The notes under the pieces: generated by a model
The model's input: the letters and a program-made list of their open reading frames with translations, nothing else
What the model was told of the DNA's origin: nothing
Database searches by the model: none
Shown: one piece after another, positions 25,145 to 34,329 of the stretch
How the letters are laid out: each line of letters begins with the position of its first letter
Numbering within the stretch: position 1 is the stretch's first letter
Source of the DNA: Bryobacterales bacterium
GTDB taxonomy: Bacteria > Acidobacteriota > Terriglobia > Bryobacterales > Bryobacteraceae
Length of the DNA: 64,000 bases
Direction: 5' to 3'
NCBI GenBank assembly: GCA_027452065.1
Contig: DAIDHC010000110.1
Span: 62,001 to 126,000 of the forward strand
Program-made: the position numbers and the translations under genes

Positions 25145-26257
25145 ATGAAACGGCTCGCCCTTCAGGCGGGCTGGTTGTGGGCGGGCGTCCTTATCTGGTC
25201 CGGCGCGGGCCGGGCCTATGACGGGGACGCCCGCCGCGGGGCAGCCCTGATTCAGGATCAGGGCTGCACTCATTGTCATTCGATCGCCGGACAGGGCGGC
25301 AACTCCGCGCCCGATCTGGGAAGCCGGATCGCCCGGCAGTACACGCCGGCTTCGATGGCGAGCGTGATGTGGAACCACGCCCCGGCCATGTGGTCCGCAA
25401 TGGGATCCCAGGGAATCACCGTGCCGCAGATCGACCGCGCCGGCGCCGAGGATCTGTTCCTGTATCTCTATTCCGTGCGGTTCTTCGAGCAGCCGGGCGA
25501 AGTGGAGCGGGGCAAAAAGATCCTCGAGTCGCGCCATTGCGGCGACTGTCATTCGCTCAAGGGCGGCGGCGGTGGACCGGGCAAGCCGATCTCGGAGTGG
25601 ACTAATGTCACCGATCCGATCGCGCTGGCACAGCAGATGTGGAATCACTCCTCAAACATGAAAGAGGCCGTGAAAAAGAAGAAGTACAACTGGATTCTGC
25701 TCAGCGGGCAGGACCTTACCGATATTGCTTTGTACGTGCGCAAGGGGCCCGCGGCCTCGCAAGCGCTGCCCGATATCCGGATGGGGGGCGCGGCCGAGGG
25801 GGCCAAGCTGTTTCAGGAGAAAGGCTGCTCCGGATGCCATAAGGGCTCGCGGGCGCTCGACCGGTTGCTGTCCAACCAGTCGCTCACTGACATCGCGGCC
25901 GACATGTGGAATCACGCGCCGCGGATGACCGGCGTAACCCCGTTGAGCCTGGACGAAATGCGGGCTCTGCTCGGCTATGTGTGGGAGCAGCAATATCTGG
26001 GCACCCCGGGTGAAGCGCGCCGGGGGAGCACGTTGTTTCAAAAGAAGCATTGCTCGGACTGCCATGACGCCGCCGGCTCCGATGTGCCCCGTCTCGACGC
26101 CAGCAAGAAGCCCTACACGCCCACTGGAATGGTGGCCGCCTTGTGGAAGCACGGGCCGGCGATGCTCGATCGCATGAAGTCGAAACAGATCCCGTGGCCC
26201 CGGCTTTCGCCGTCCGACATGGCGGATCTGATCGCCTATCTGAACTCACGGACCTGA
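25145..26257 (+). CDS. Tetraheme cytochrome c made of four repeated domains
   Basis: 370 residues from the ATG at 25145 with a signal peptide (1-24). Four class-I-like cytochrome units follow, each starting with a heme site (CTHCH, CGDCH, CSGCH, CSDCH) and each carrying the same motif about 35 residues later: MWNHAPAM, MWNHSSNM, MWNHAPRM, LWKHGPAM. The conserved Met (or His) there is the likely axial ligand. The repeats show growth by duplication. It is 7 bp after the decaheme gene, so both are probably cotranscribed and form one electron-transfer path. The exact partner is unknown. Confidence 0.88.
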   Translation: MKRLALQAGWLWAGVLIWSGAGRAYDGDARRGAALIQDQGCTHCHSIAGQGGNSAPDLGSRIARQYTPASMASVMWNHAPAMWSAMGSQGITVPQIDRAGAEDLFLYLYSVRFFEQPGEVERGKKILESRHCGDCHSLKGGGGGPGKPISEWTNVTDPIALAQQMWNHSSNMKEAVKKKKYNWILLSGQDLTDIALYVRKGPAASQALPDIRMGGAAEGAKLFQEKGCSGCHKGSRALDRLLSNQSLTDIAADMWNHAPRMTGVTPLSLDEMRALLGYVWEQQYLGTPGEARRGSTLFQKKHCSDCHDAAGSDVPRLDASKKPYTPTGMVAALWKHGPAMLDRMKSKQIPWPRLSPSDMADLIAYLNSRT

Positions 26258-26381
26258 ATCAGGGCGGCGGGCCAAATCCTCGCGTACGCCGGAACACTCC
26301 CGGCGCGGTGGCACGCCTCTGCCTCCTTGCGCTCCAACAGCGTGGCAGGCCGGATGCAGAAACAGGAGTGCGAGGGACAGG

Positions 26382-26744
26382 ATGCCGCCGTCCGAGCTGA
26401 TTCGAATCGCCGTTGCCGCCGTGTGGATCTACGAGGGATTCTGGTGCAAAATCCTGGGCCGGATGCCGCACCAGGAAAAGATCGTCGAGGGCGTACCCGC
26501 GATGGGCCCCGCCTCGGCCGAATTTGTTCTGATGTTGATCGGGTGGGTGGAGTGCGGCATCGGCGTCTGGGTGCTGGCGGGCTGGCAGGCCTGGTGGGCG
26601 GCCGCGATGCAGACGGTGTTGTTGGTGTCCATGAACACCGCCGGGCTGATCTGGGGCCGCCGCCACATCCACGATCCGGCGGGGATGGTGGTGAAAAACT
26701 TCGCCCTGCTGGTGCTGGCCTGGGTGGCGGCCTATCGTGTCTGA
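26382..26744 (+). CDS. DoxX-like family membrane protein
   Basis: 120 residues, four membrane helices filling the protein, with DoxX-like features: an early WIYEGFWCKILGR, FVLMLIGWVECGIGVWVLAG, VSMNTAGLIWG and HDPAGMVVKNFALLVLAW. DoxX relatives are quinone-linked or of unknown role. The upstream 124-bp gap contains a small CGCCGG/CCGGCG hairpin (26287-26305). Its 3' end overlaps the start of the DUF3419 gene by 8 bp, so the two are coupled. The family is moderately sure; function unknown. Confidence 0.75.
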   Translation: MPPSELIRIAVAAVWIYEGFWCKILGRMPHQEKIVEGVPAMGPASAEFVLMLIGWVECGIGVWVLAGWQAWWAAAMQTVLLVSMNTAGLIWGRRHIHDPAGMVVKNFALLVLAWVAAYRV

Positions 26745-27651
26745 GGACGCCGAAGGGACGGCCTGGAGCGCCGGGCGGCTGGACGGACGCGCCGGGCCGG
26801 GTAAGCTGCTCTTCGGGCGGATGTACGAGGACTCAGCGATCGAGGAGCGGGCATTCGCTCCGGGCTCCAGGGTCTTTTGCATCGCCTCGGCCGGATGCAC
26901 GGCGATGAGGCTGGCCGCGGGCCGCCAGGTGACGGCGGTGGACATCAATCCCGTGCAACTGGAGTACGCCAGGGCGCGCGCCGCGGGCGGAGCCATCAGA
27001 GCCGGCGCGGCCGAGAGGCTGATGGCGCCGGGGCGGGCGCTGCTGAAGCTGGCGGGTTGGAGCCGGGCGGCCGTCGAGAAGTTTCTGGACCTCGCCCGCG
27101 CGGACGAGCAGATCGCGTTCTGGCGCCGGCGTCTGGATACCCGGCGGTTCCGCATCGGGCTGAACCTCGTCATGGCGCCTCGGTGGCTGCGGCGGTTCTA
27201 TTCAGCGCCGATGATCGACTCTGTGCCCGCGCGTTTCGACGCCGTGATGCGGCGGCGGATGGAGCGCTGCTGGGCGACGCATCCGAACCGCGGCAACGAG
27301 TACGCTCGCGCGCTGCTGGCCGGAGATCTCGAGGCAGGCGGAGCGGGCCGCGCGCATGCCGTGACCGGCATCAGTTGGGTCTGCGCCGACGCGGCGGCAT
27401 TTCTGGAGAGTTGCGCGCCGGCAAGCTTCGACGCCTTCGCTCTTTCGAACATCCTTGATGGAGCCGGCCTTGGCTACCGGTCCCGCCTGACGGCGGCGGT
27501 GCGGCACGCGGCCGCGCCCGGCGCGGTGATGGTCAGACGGAGCATCGCCGAGCCGAACGTCCCGGCGAGGGGGAATCTCGCGGCACAGGACCGGTCGTTC
27601 TTGTGGGGTGTTGTCGAGGTGGGTCCGGCGGCGGAGCTTTCCGCGGAGTAA
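26737..27651 (+). CDS. DUF3419 (BtaA-like) aminocarboxypropyl transferase
   Basis: 304 residues from GTG at 26737. DUF3419 proteins resemble BtaA, which moves the 3-amino-3-carboxypropyl group of S-adenosylmethionine to diacylglycerol for betaine lipid. SAM-binding signs are FCIASAGCTAMRLAAG and VTAVDINPVQLEYARA; a later DAFALSNILDGA matches the second half of the fold. The typical N-terminal LLFGRMYEDSAIE and HPNRGNEYARALL are present. No BtaB methyltransferase is in the window, so the final lipid is unknown. It overlaps the DoxX-like gene and precedes a UbiA gene by 10 bp. Confidence 0.82.
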   Translation: MSEDAEGTAWSAGRLDGRAGPGKLLFGRMYEDSAIEERAFAPGSRVFCIASAGCTAMRLAAGRQVTAVDINPVQLEYARARAAGGAIRAGAAERLMAPGRALLKLAGWSRAAVEKFLDLARADEQIAFWRRRLDTRRFRIGLNLVMAPRWLRRFYSAPMIDSVPARFDAVMRRRMERCWATHPNRGNEYARALLAGDLEAGGAGRAHAVTGISWVCADAAAFLESCAPASFDAFALSNILDGAGLGYRSRLTAAVRHAAAPGAVMVRRSIAEPNVPARGNLAAQDRSFLWGVVEVGPAAELSAE

Positions 27652-27661
27652 GGAGATCGAG

Positions 27662-28636
27662 ATGACGAATGCGGGAACGGGCGTGCCGGTCTGGACCAAT
27701 GCCGCGGCCGGGAGTCGCGCGGCGGACGGGCGGAATTTCTGGCGCGGCTTGTGGCGCCTGGCGGACCCGAGGCTGACTCTGGCCTCGCTCAGTTCGATCC
27801 TGTTGGGGGCGGCGGCTGCCTGGGCGCACGGCGGCCTGAGCTGGGCCTGGCTGGGAGTGACGGTACTTGGCATCTGCTGCATCGAGGTGGCCAAGAACGC
27901 ACACGGGGAGATTCGCGATTTCGATTCCGGCGCCGATGCAGGCGTGGCGGACGAAGACCGGAGCCCGTTCTCGGGCGGACGTCGCGTGCTGATCGAAGGG
28001 ACTCTGAGCCGGCGCCAGACGGCGGCGATCTGCGCGGCCGGCTATGGCCTGGGAATCGCGGCCGGCCTGGCGATTGTGTCCTTTCGGGAGCCTTCGGTTT
28101 TCTGGGTGGGGCTGACGGGTGTCGCTCTGGCGTGGTTCTACTACGCGCACCCGGCGCGGCTGGCTTACCAGGGGCTCGGCGAGGCGGCCGTGGCATTAGC
28201 CTACGGGCCGGTGATCTGCTGCGGAACCTACCTGTCGCAGACGGGAGCGATTTCGCGCGAGGCGATGCTGCTGTCGGTGCCGCTCGGGTTGATGGTGTCG
28301 GCGTTTCTCTTGGTAAACGAATTTCCGGACTACCGTGCCGACCGGGCGGCGGGAAAGCGGAACCTGGTCGTGAGGATGGGGCGGGTTCGGGCGAGCCGCT
28401 TGTACGCGGGCATGGTTGCCGGGGCGTTTCTGCTGCAAGCCCTGCTGCCGGGGTTGGGGTTCAATCCGCTGTCGTGGCTGGGATTGTGCGGTCTGCCGCC
28501 GGCAGCGGCGGCGGTCCGCCGCCTGATGCGGTGGCCGGAGACCACGGCGCTGGTGATCGCGGCGCAGCGCTGGACGCTGGAAAGTTTTGTTCTGATGGCC
28601 GTCGGCGCCGGAGTCGGAGTGGCTCTGTCAGGGTGA
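27662..28636 (+). CDS. UbiA-family prenyltransferase
   Basis: 324 residues from the ATG at 27662 with AAGGAG upstream. Eight or nine membrane helices and two Asp-rich motifs of the UbiA superfamily are visible: NAHGEIRDFDSGADAG and NEFPDYRADRAAGKRNL, the second close to the MenA type. UbiA enzymes attach an isoprenoid chain to an aromatic or other acceptor. MenA is the nearest match by eye, but the window also encodes MqnP of the futalosine pathway, so this enzyme may serve another quinone or lipid. Location after the DUF3419 gene suggests a membrane-lipid role (inference). Confidence 0.82.
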   Translation: MTNAGTGVPVWTNAAAGSRAADGRNFWRGLWRLADPRLTLASLSSILLGAAAAWAHGGLSWAWLGVTVLGICCIEVAKNAHGEIRDFDSGADAGVADEDRSPFSGGRRVLIEGTLSRRQTAAICAAGYGLGIAAGLAIVSFREPSVFWVGLTGVALAWFYYAHPARLAYQGLGEAAVALAYGPVICCGTYLSQTGAISREAMLLSVPLGLMVSAFLLVNEFPDYRADRAAGKRNLVVRMGRVRASRLYAGMVAGAFLLQALLPGLGFNPLSWLGLCGLPPAAAAVRRLMRWPETTALVIAAQRWTLESFVLMAVGAGVGVALSG

Positions 28637-28666
28637 GGCCGGACGGTCAACGGGGGCCGTCCGGCC
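28637..28666. terminator. Strong hairpin between convergent genes
   Basis: GGCCGGACGG (28637-28646) pairs perfectly with CCGTCCGGCC (28657-28666) across a 10-base loop. It lies just after the UbiA stop and before the stop of the opposite-strand surface-protein gene. There is no T-run on either side, so it is a hairpin barrier rather than a textbook terminator. Confidence 0.5.
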
Positions 28667-28673
28667 GAAATGC

Positions 28674-30761
28674 TTAGTTGACGGTGAACACGGCGCCGCC
28701 GCCGAACATCATCATGACGAATCCCTGGCCGGTGGACAGGTAGATCTGGCGCGTTCCCGTGGCAGCCGCTGAGAGCACCTGAACGGTAGCGGTAATCACG
28801 GTGCCCGCGGAGTTGACCTGGAAATTGCTGACGTTGATGTTGGGGTCGATCCGCGACGTGAAGCCTCCGCCCATCATGCCTCCTCCGAAGCCGTTCCCGC
28901 CCATGCCTCCGCCCATCATGCCTCCTCCTGTGCCGGTGAGAGCGCCGGGGACGAGAAACTGCAGGCTGGTGACGGACTGGAGATTCGAGCCGTTAATCGT
29001 AATCGTGAAAGCCGCTGAGCCCGGCGCGGCCTGGGCCGGAGTAACGCTCGAGATGACCGGGTAGTTCCATGTTCCGGAGCGATTGGAGGCGCCGGCGTTG
29101 AAGCGCGTGACGAGGTGGTGATCGGCGAGGCTCATCAGATCCACCACGCCGGTGCCTTCGCAAAGAACCACAAGCTGGCCTCCGGTGGGATCAACGGCGA
29201 GCGAGCGCGGGCCGGGATCGACCGGGAACGTCGCCGTAATGGCGCCGGAGCCGAGGTCGAGCATGGAAACGCTCGATGCCATCTGATTCCCGATGAACAC
29301 GAAATTCTGGTAAGCCGCCAGCGAGCCCGAGCCCATCGGCGTGGCCGACGGTATCGAGATCGAGGTGAGGTTCTTGGTGGTGAGGTTGAGCAGAAACAGG
29401 GCGCCTGTCATCGGCGCCGAGACGACGGCGACATTTTCCTGCGTCGAGATCGCGACCTCATGCGGCCGTACGCCGGCGGGCAGCGCGATGGTGGAGACCG
29501 AGTAATCGCTCAGGTTGATGAGCGAGAGCGAGCCGGCCTGCATGTTGGCCACCACCGCCGTGCCATTGGCGGCGTCGATGCCGACCGGCCCGAAGCCCAC
29601 GTTGACCGTATGCGTAAGAGCCAGAGCCGTGGTGTCGATAACGGAAACGGTGCCCGTCGAGGCGTTAGTGACCAGCAGCGTCGATCCGGTGAACTTGAGC
29701 CGTGCCGGATAGCCGCCGGTATTGATGACGGTGACCGCGTTGTTGGAGTTGAGGCTGATGACAGCCACGGCGGCGCGGGCGGTCAGCGCCACGGCGGCCA
29801 GAGTACCCGAGTCGTTCACAGCGACGGCCTCGGCTTCCGAACCCTGCGGAAGAGTGATAGTGGACACCACCTGCCGCGTGTCGAGCGAGAGGATGCGAAG
29901 AGCGTCGTCGTTGGCGTCGGAGACAACAATGGTGTGATTGGAGGAATTGAGCGCCAGCGTGCTCATCTCCCGCGCCCGCGGCATATCCTCGTCGATCATC
30001 ATTCCCGAGCCCCATCCGGGCATGCCCTGCATCATCGAATTGGTGGGGAGCAGAAGCATGTTGGTCACGTTGCTCACCTGGCCGGCCGAGGTCACAACCA
30101 CCGGCACGCGGCCCGCCCCCGCCATCTGCGGCGTGAGCTGAAAGTTGATCTGCTGCAGGCCGGCAAGGCCGGGTGCGTTGCCGAAATAGGTGACCATGGC
30201 GGACATCCCGCCCACCGAAACCGTCGGCGTACCGGAGAGATTCATCCCGGTGAGAAACATCGACACCGGCGTGGCCGCGCCGTTCGTCGTGACGCTGAAC
30301 GGTCCGGCTTTCCAGCCCATCATCTGGTTGACCATGGCTCCGTTGCCCATGCCCATGCTGTTGAGCGCGAAGACGCCGGGAGCGGCGCCGGCGATGCCCA
30401 TCGAGCCGTGAAACGTCTGGCTGCCGTTATTCACGACGATCGCTGCGTTGCCGGAGCCAAGCGAAGCCGGCACGATGAAGTTGATCTGGCCCGGCGAGAC
30501 GAACTGCATCATGGCCGGCGTTCCGTTGACCGTGAGCGAACAGCCGCCAAGCGTCGTCGGTAGCTGGCCGGGAGAAATAAAGGAGCCGTACGCCTGTTGT
30601 TGACACAAATTCGAGCCGAAGGCGCTGGCGAACGAGCCGGGAGCCATCGGCTGCCCGGGGGCATATGAAGCTCCATTCACTATGACGACTTGAGCCGTGA
30701 GCGGGGATAAGCTGAGCAGGAGCGCGGCGAAGAAGGACGTTCTTGTCAATTTTGCAAACAT
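28674..30761 (-). CDS. TIGR03437-type surface protein with beta-propeller and IPT domains
   Basis: 695 residues with a signal peptide (1-23). The first part (about 25-240) contains the TIGR03437-type domain typical of Solibacter relatives: VNGASYAPG, LTVNGTPAMMQFVSPGQINF and a repeated IPT-like segment with INFQLTPQMAGAGRVPV. A YVTN-type propeller follows (about 265-555) with LSLDTRQVVSTITLP and VSVIDTTALALTHTVNV. Then comes an IPT/TIG domain near VISSVTPAQAAPGSAAF, with a Gly-Met-rich loop (about 612-632). The paralogue family is large in these genomes; its role is probably at the cell surface. An AGGAAGG site precedes the ATG. Confidence 0.85.
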   Translation of the reverse strand: MFAKLTRTSFFAALLLSLSPLTAQVVIVNGASYAPGQPMAPGSFASAFGSNLCQQQAYGSFISPGQLPTTLGGCSLTVNGTPAMMQFVSPGQINFIVPASLGSGNAAIVVNNGSQTFHGSMGIAGAAPGVFALNSMGMGNGAMVNQMMGWKAGPFSVTTNGAATPVSMFLTGMNLSGTPTVSVGGMSAMVTYFGNAPGLAGLQQINFQLTPQMAGAGRVPVVVTSAGQVSNVTNMLLLPTNSMMQGMPGWGSGMMIDEDMPRAREMSTLALNSSNHTIVVSDANDDALRILSLDTRQVVSTITLPQGSEAEAVAVNDSGTLAAVALTARAAVAVISLNSNNAVTVINTGGYPARLKFTGSTLLVTNASTGTVSVIDTTALALTHTVNVGFGPVGIDAANGTAVVANMQAGSLSLINLSDYSVSTIALPAGVRPHEVAISTQENVAVVSAPMTGALFLLNLTTKNLTSISIPSATPMGSGSLAAYQNFVFIGNQMASSVSMLDLGSGAITATFPVDPGPRSLAVDPTGGQLVVLCEGTGVVDLMSLADHHLVTRFNAGASNRSGTWNYPVISSVTPAQAAPGSAAFTITINGSNLQSVTSLQFLVPGALTGTGGGMMGGGMGGNGFGGGMMGGGFTSRIDPNINVSNFQVNSAGTVITATVQVLSAAATGTRQIYLSTGQGFVMMMFGGGAVFTVN

Positions 30762-31010
30762 CAGTATGATTCCTTCCTGACAATTCCTTTAGATGCGAAA
30801 TACGAGCATCACGGGGCACGCGTCCTGCCAATCGGCGCGAGGCCACAAGTGAAGTAGCGGCGAACACGTTCACGGGAACGGGAAGACGATCGGGTCTGAA
30901 CGAGCACCATGGAGTGGGCATTTGGCGCATGCTGCGTCATTTTGCGCAGTGATTTCCCAAGATGCCGGAGCGCTGATTGTTACACTGAAAGACAGAAGCG
31001 TAGCACGACA

Positions 31011-31970
31011 ATGGCGACACCAGTGGCGGCGCGGAACACCGGACAAGGGCGGCGGAGCGCGGCGGCGGGGGCGGAATTGGCCCGGATCGCCGGCGAGGCT
31101 GCGGCGCGGCTGGAGGCGTGGGCGGCCGGGGAGATTGAGCGTGAGCGGCGCGGCCTGTCCGAAAGTCTGAACCAGGGCGTCCGGAGAATGCGTCACGCCG
31201 GCGGGGAATCGGAGTGGGGCTCGGCACTGGTGGAGGCGGCAGGTCTCTATACGGAGCGCGCGGTGGTGATGGCGGTGGAAGACGGGCGTCTGCGTCTCGT
31301 TGCGGCGCGGGGCCTGGACGGCGCGCCCGCGGGCTCGTCGGCGAGCCTGGCTGCGGCCCCGGCGCTGGCCGGCGTCGTCGAGACCGGCGAACCGGTGGTG
31401 GCGGCGCGGAGCGCCGGGGAGATGGGGAAAGAAGTGGCCGCCTGGATGGGCGGAGGGGGAGACGGGCGCATGCTCCTTTTCCCTGTAGAAGCCTACGGCA
31501 GGGTGGCGGCGATTCTCTATGGGGAGGCGGCGACCGGTGAAGTGGAGACTGCGGGCCTCGAGATGCTCGCCTCGGTGGCCGGGGCGATGCTGGATAGGAA
31601 GGCGGCGCGGAGGCGAAGCGGATCCGGGTTGGTCGGCATCGGTGGAGCGGCGCCGGGCGCACACGGGAGGCGATGGGAGGACCTGTCGGGCCCAGAGCGC
31701 GAGCTGCATTTGCGCGCCCAGCGGCGGGCTCGGGTTTTGGTAGCCGAAATGCGGCTATACCGCGAGGAGGCGGTGCAGGCGGGCCGGCAAGAACACGATG
31801 TTTACCGGCACTTGCAGGGGGAAATTGATGCGGCGCGCGAGGAGTTTTCGCGTGATTTTGTGAAGTCGGCGCCGACGATGGTCGATTACTTACATGTCGA
31901 GCTGTTGCGGGTATTGGCCAACGATGAAGACGAAATGCTGGGTGCCGGGTATCCCGGTCCGCTGGCTTAG
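31011..31970 (+). CDS. GAF-like domain protein, unknown function
   Basis: 319 residues from the ATG at 31011; the frame open from 30909 has no support. A helical N-terminus (1-75) is followed by a GAF-like domain (about 80-210; GSALVEAAGLYTERAVVMAV to GRVAAILYGEAATG and ETAGLEMLASVAGAML). A conserved-looking helical tail follows (RARVLVAEMRLYREEAV to DYLHVELLRVLANDEDEM). No output domain is present, so it may be a small sensor or adaptor. Its last 47 bp overlap the start of the lytic transglycosylase gene. Fold moderately sure; role unknown. Confidence 0.65.
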   Translation: MATPVAARNTGQGRRSAAAGAELARIAGEAAARLEAWAAGEIERERRGLSESLNQGVRRMRHAGGESEWGSALVEAAGLYTERAVVMAVEDGRLRLVAARGLDGAPAGSSASLAAAPALAGVVETGEPVVAARSAGEMGKEVAAWMGGGGDGRMLLFPVEAYGRVAAILYGEAATGEVETAGLEMLASVAGAMLDRKAARRRSGSGLVGIGGAAPGAHGRRWEDLSGPERELHLRAQRRARVLVAEMRLYREEAVQAGRQEHDVYRHLQGEIDAAREEFSRDFVKSAPTMVDYLHVELLRVLANDEDEMLGAGYPGPLA

Positions 31971-34311
31971 AGCCGCGGTTTGGGTCCTGCTGGTGGTGCT
32001 GGCGGTCGGGGCGTCGAGCTCCCTCCGGGCGGCCACCACCTCGAAGAAGCACAAGAAAACATCCGCGGCGAAGTCTTCGCCGAAAAAGACGAAAAAGAAG
32101 ACCGGGACGGCGCGGAAGAGCGCTCGGGGCAAGAAGATTGCCGCGCCCGCGGCGCCGAAGGTGGTAACGGCGGAGGCGGGGACGCTGGCGGCGCTGGGGC
32201 AGGGGTATCGCTTGAAGCCAACGGTGGCGGCAGCGGCGGCACTCGAGCGGTACGGGGCGGCTCACCGGGGCGCGGAGTCCGAAGGACTGGCCGACCTGGC
32301 GCTCGCGGCATACGGAAGCGGACTATCGGGCGCGCCGGCGGTGGCCCAGCGCGCGGAAACGGCACGGAAGCGCGTGCCCGCGCTGGCCGATTACGCGGCC
32401 TATTTTGAGGCCAGCGCCGAGGAAGCGAGTAAGGACCACAGCGGAATCCCCGCGGCGGTGCAAAAGGTCTATGAGGCGGAGCCGTCGTCGCCGCTGGTGG
32501 GCCGGGCGGCATTGCTGGAGGCGCGGGTCGCCGTTTCCGACGGCCAGCCGAAGCGGGCGCTGGAAACACTGGAGGCGCACGGGCCGGAGGCGCCGCCGGC
32601 CGGCGTTGCCCTGGTTCGGGGCAGGGCGCTCGAGGCGTTGGGGCGCGCGGCTGAGGCGGCAGAGCAATATCGGAAAGTCTTTTATGAGTCGCCGATGGCG
32701 CCGGAGGCCGGCGATGCGGCGCAGGGCCTGGCGCGCCTCCGCGACCGCCCGGAGGTGCCGGCCGTGAGCGCCGAACGAATCCTGGCGCGGGCGGCGCGGC
32801 TCATGGACGGAGGGCAGTACGGGCAAGCGCGTGAGTTTCTGCGCCAGGAGCTGGGGCGCCTGGAGGGGCCGGCGCGGGACCATGCCCAGGTGGAAGAGCT
32901 GGGAGCGCGGCTCATGGCCGGAGACGCGCGAGAGGCGGCCACGCTGCTGAAACAGTTGCGGGTCGAGGACCCGGAGGCCGATGCCGAGCGGCTTTATTAT
33001 TCGGTGCGGGCGGCGTCGCGGCTGGACCGGGAACCGGAAATGGACGCCGCGGTCGACCAGTTGAGCAAGGCGCATCCCGGCTCCCCTTGGCGGCAGCGGG
33101 CCTTGATTGCCGTCGGCAACCGGTATCTGGTGGAGAACCAGCCCCAGGCCTACCTGCCGCTGTTCCGGGCCTGTTATGAGAGTTTTCCCGACTCGCCCGA
33201 CGCCGCTTACTGCCACTGGAAGGTGGTCTGGCGGGGGTACCTGGAAAACCGGGACTCGGCCGAAGACGCTCTGAGGACGCACCTGGTGAACTATCCGCGC
33301 ACCAAAAAGGCCGACGCGGCGATGTACTTCCTGGGGCGGATTGCCGAACAGCGTGGGGAGCGGGGTCAGGCCGGAGCCTGGTACGGCACGATTTTGAAGC
33401 GCTATCCAAACTCGTACTACGCGATCCTGGCGCGGGAGCGGATGAAGGACAAAGGGCTAATCGGGGCCGGGGACGCGCCGGAAGTGAAGGCGGTGGTGGA
33501 GAAACTGCCCGGGGCGGCGAGGCCGGCGGCGATGGATTTTTCGGCTGACGGCGTCATGAAAGCACGTATTAGCCGGGCGCGGCTGCTGGCTTCGGCCGGC
33601 ATGGACGACTACGCCGAGGCGGAGCTGCGGTTCGGGGCCGAGCATGACGGGCAGCCCGAGGTGGCGGCAATGGAGTTGGCCTCGATCGCCCACCAACGGG
33701 ACGCCGCCGACCAGGCGATCCGCTATATCAAGCGTTATGTGCCGGGGTATCTGTATTTACCACTGGCCGATGCACCGGTGCGGTTCTGGCAGTTTGCGTT
33801 CCCGCTGCCCTACCGGAAGGCGCTCGAGGGTTACAGCGAACAGCACGGGCTGGATCCGTACCTGGTGGCCGCGCTGGTGCGCCAGGAGTCGGAGTTCAAT
33901 CCCCGGGCGGTGTCGGTGAGCCGGGCGCTGGGTTTGACCCAGGTCGAGCCGGCTACCGGGAAATACCTGAGTAGGAAGGTGGGAATTACCCGCTACCGTA
34001 CGGCTTTATTGTTTCAGCCGGAGGTGAACTTGCGGATCGGGACTTACTATCTTAGGACGCTTCTGGACGGGCTGCGAGGGAGTCCGGAGGCGGCACTGGC
34101 CTCTTACAACGCGGGTAAGAGCCGGGTGGAACAGTGGCTCACCTGGTCTGAGTACCGGGAACCGGCGGAGTTCGTCGAGTCGATACCATTTACCCAGACT
34201 CGGGACTATGTAGAGATCGTGCTGCATAATGCAGACATTTATCGGCGGATCTATGGGAATTCGGAGCTGCAGGCACAACGCCGGCAAGCAGAGTTTGAGA
34301 AAAAGTTCTGA
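31924..34311 (+). CDS. Soluble lytic murein transglycosylase with TPR-like region
   Basis: 795 residues from the ATG at 31924, inside the end of the previous gene. A signal/anchor segment (about 14-36) is followed by a Lys/Ala-rich linker (TSKKHKKTSAAKSS), a long helical TPR/Slt70-like region (about 80-600) and a C-terminal SLT domain. The catalytic Glu is in VAALVRQESEFNPRAVS and the domain continues with GLTQVEPATG, NLRIGTYYLRTLLD and ALASYNAGKSRVEQW. It cleaves peptidoglycan glycan strands in the periplasm. The length suits the Slt70 group. The start may be shifted slightly, since the overlap with the GAF-like gene hides the ribosome site. Confidence 0.9.
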   Translation: MKTKCWVPGIPVRWLRAAVWVLLVVLAVGASSSLRAATTSKKHKKTSAAKSSPKKTKKKTGTARKSARGKKIAAPAAPKVVTAEAGTLAALGQGYRLKPTVAAAAALERYGAAHRGAESEGLADLALAAYGSGLSGAPAVAQRAETARKRVPALADYAAYFEASAEEASKDHSGIPAAVQKVYEAEPSSPLVGRAALLEARVAVSDGQPKRALETLEAHGPEAPPAGVALVRGRALEALGRAAEAAEQYRKVFYESPMAPEAGDAAQGLARLRDRPEVPAVSAERILARAARLMDGGQYGQAREFLRQELGRLEGPARDHAQVEELGARLMAGDAREAATLLKQLRVEDPEADAERLYYSVRAASRLDREPEMDAAVDQLSKAHPGSPWRQRALIAVGNRYLVENQPQAYLPLFRACYESFPDSPDAAYCHWKVVWRGYLENRDSAEDALRTHLVNYPRTKKADAAMYFLGRIAEQRGERGQAGAWYGTILKRYPNSYYAILARERMKDKGLIGAGDAPEVKAVVEKLPGAARPAAMDFSADGVMKARISRARLLASAGMDDYAEAELRFGAEHDGQPEVAAMELASIAHQRDAADQAIRYIKRYVPGYLYLPLADAPVRFWQFAFPLPYRKALEGYSEQHGLDPYLVAALVRQESEFNPRAVSVSRALGLTQVEPATGKYLSRKVGITRYRTALLFQPEVNLRIGTYYLRTLLDGLRGSPEAALASYNAGKSRVEQWLTWSEYREPAEFVESIPFTQTRDYVEIVLHNADIYRRIYGNSELQAQRRQAEFEKKF

Positions 34312-34329
34312 TTAAAGTACTTTCATTCG

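Noticed and set aside
26309-26322. TGGCACG -24 box before the DoxX-like gene
   Set aside because: The -24 half is perfect, but the nearest GC is at a spacing of 9 rather than 10 and TTGC is missing, which usually abolishes sigma-54 binding.
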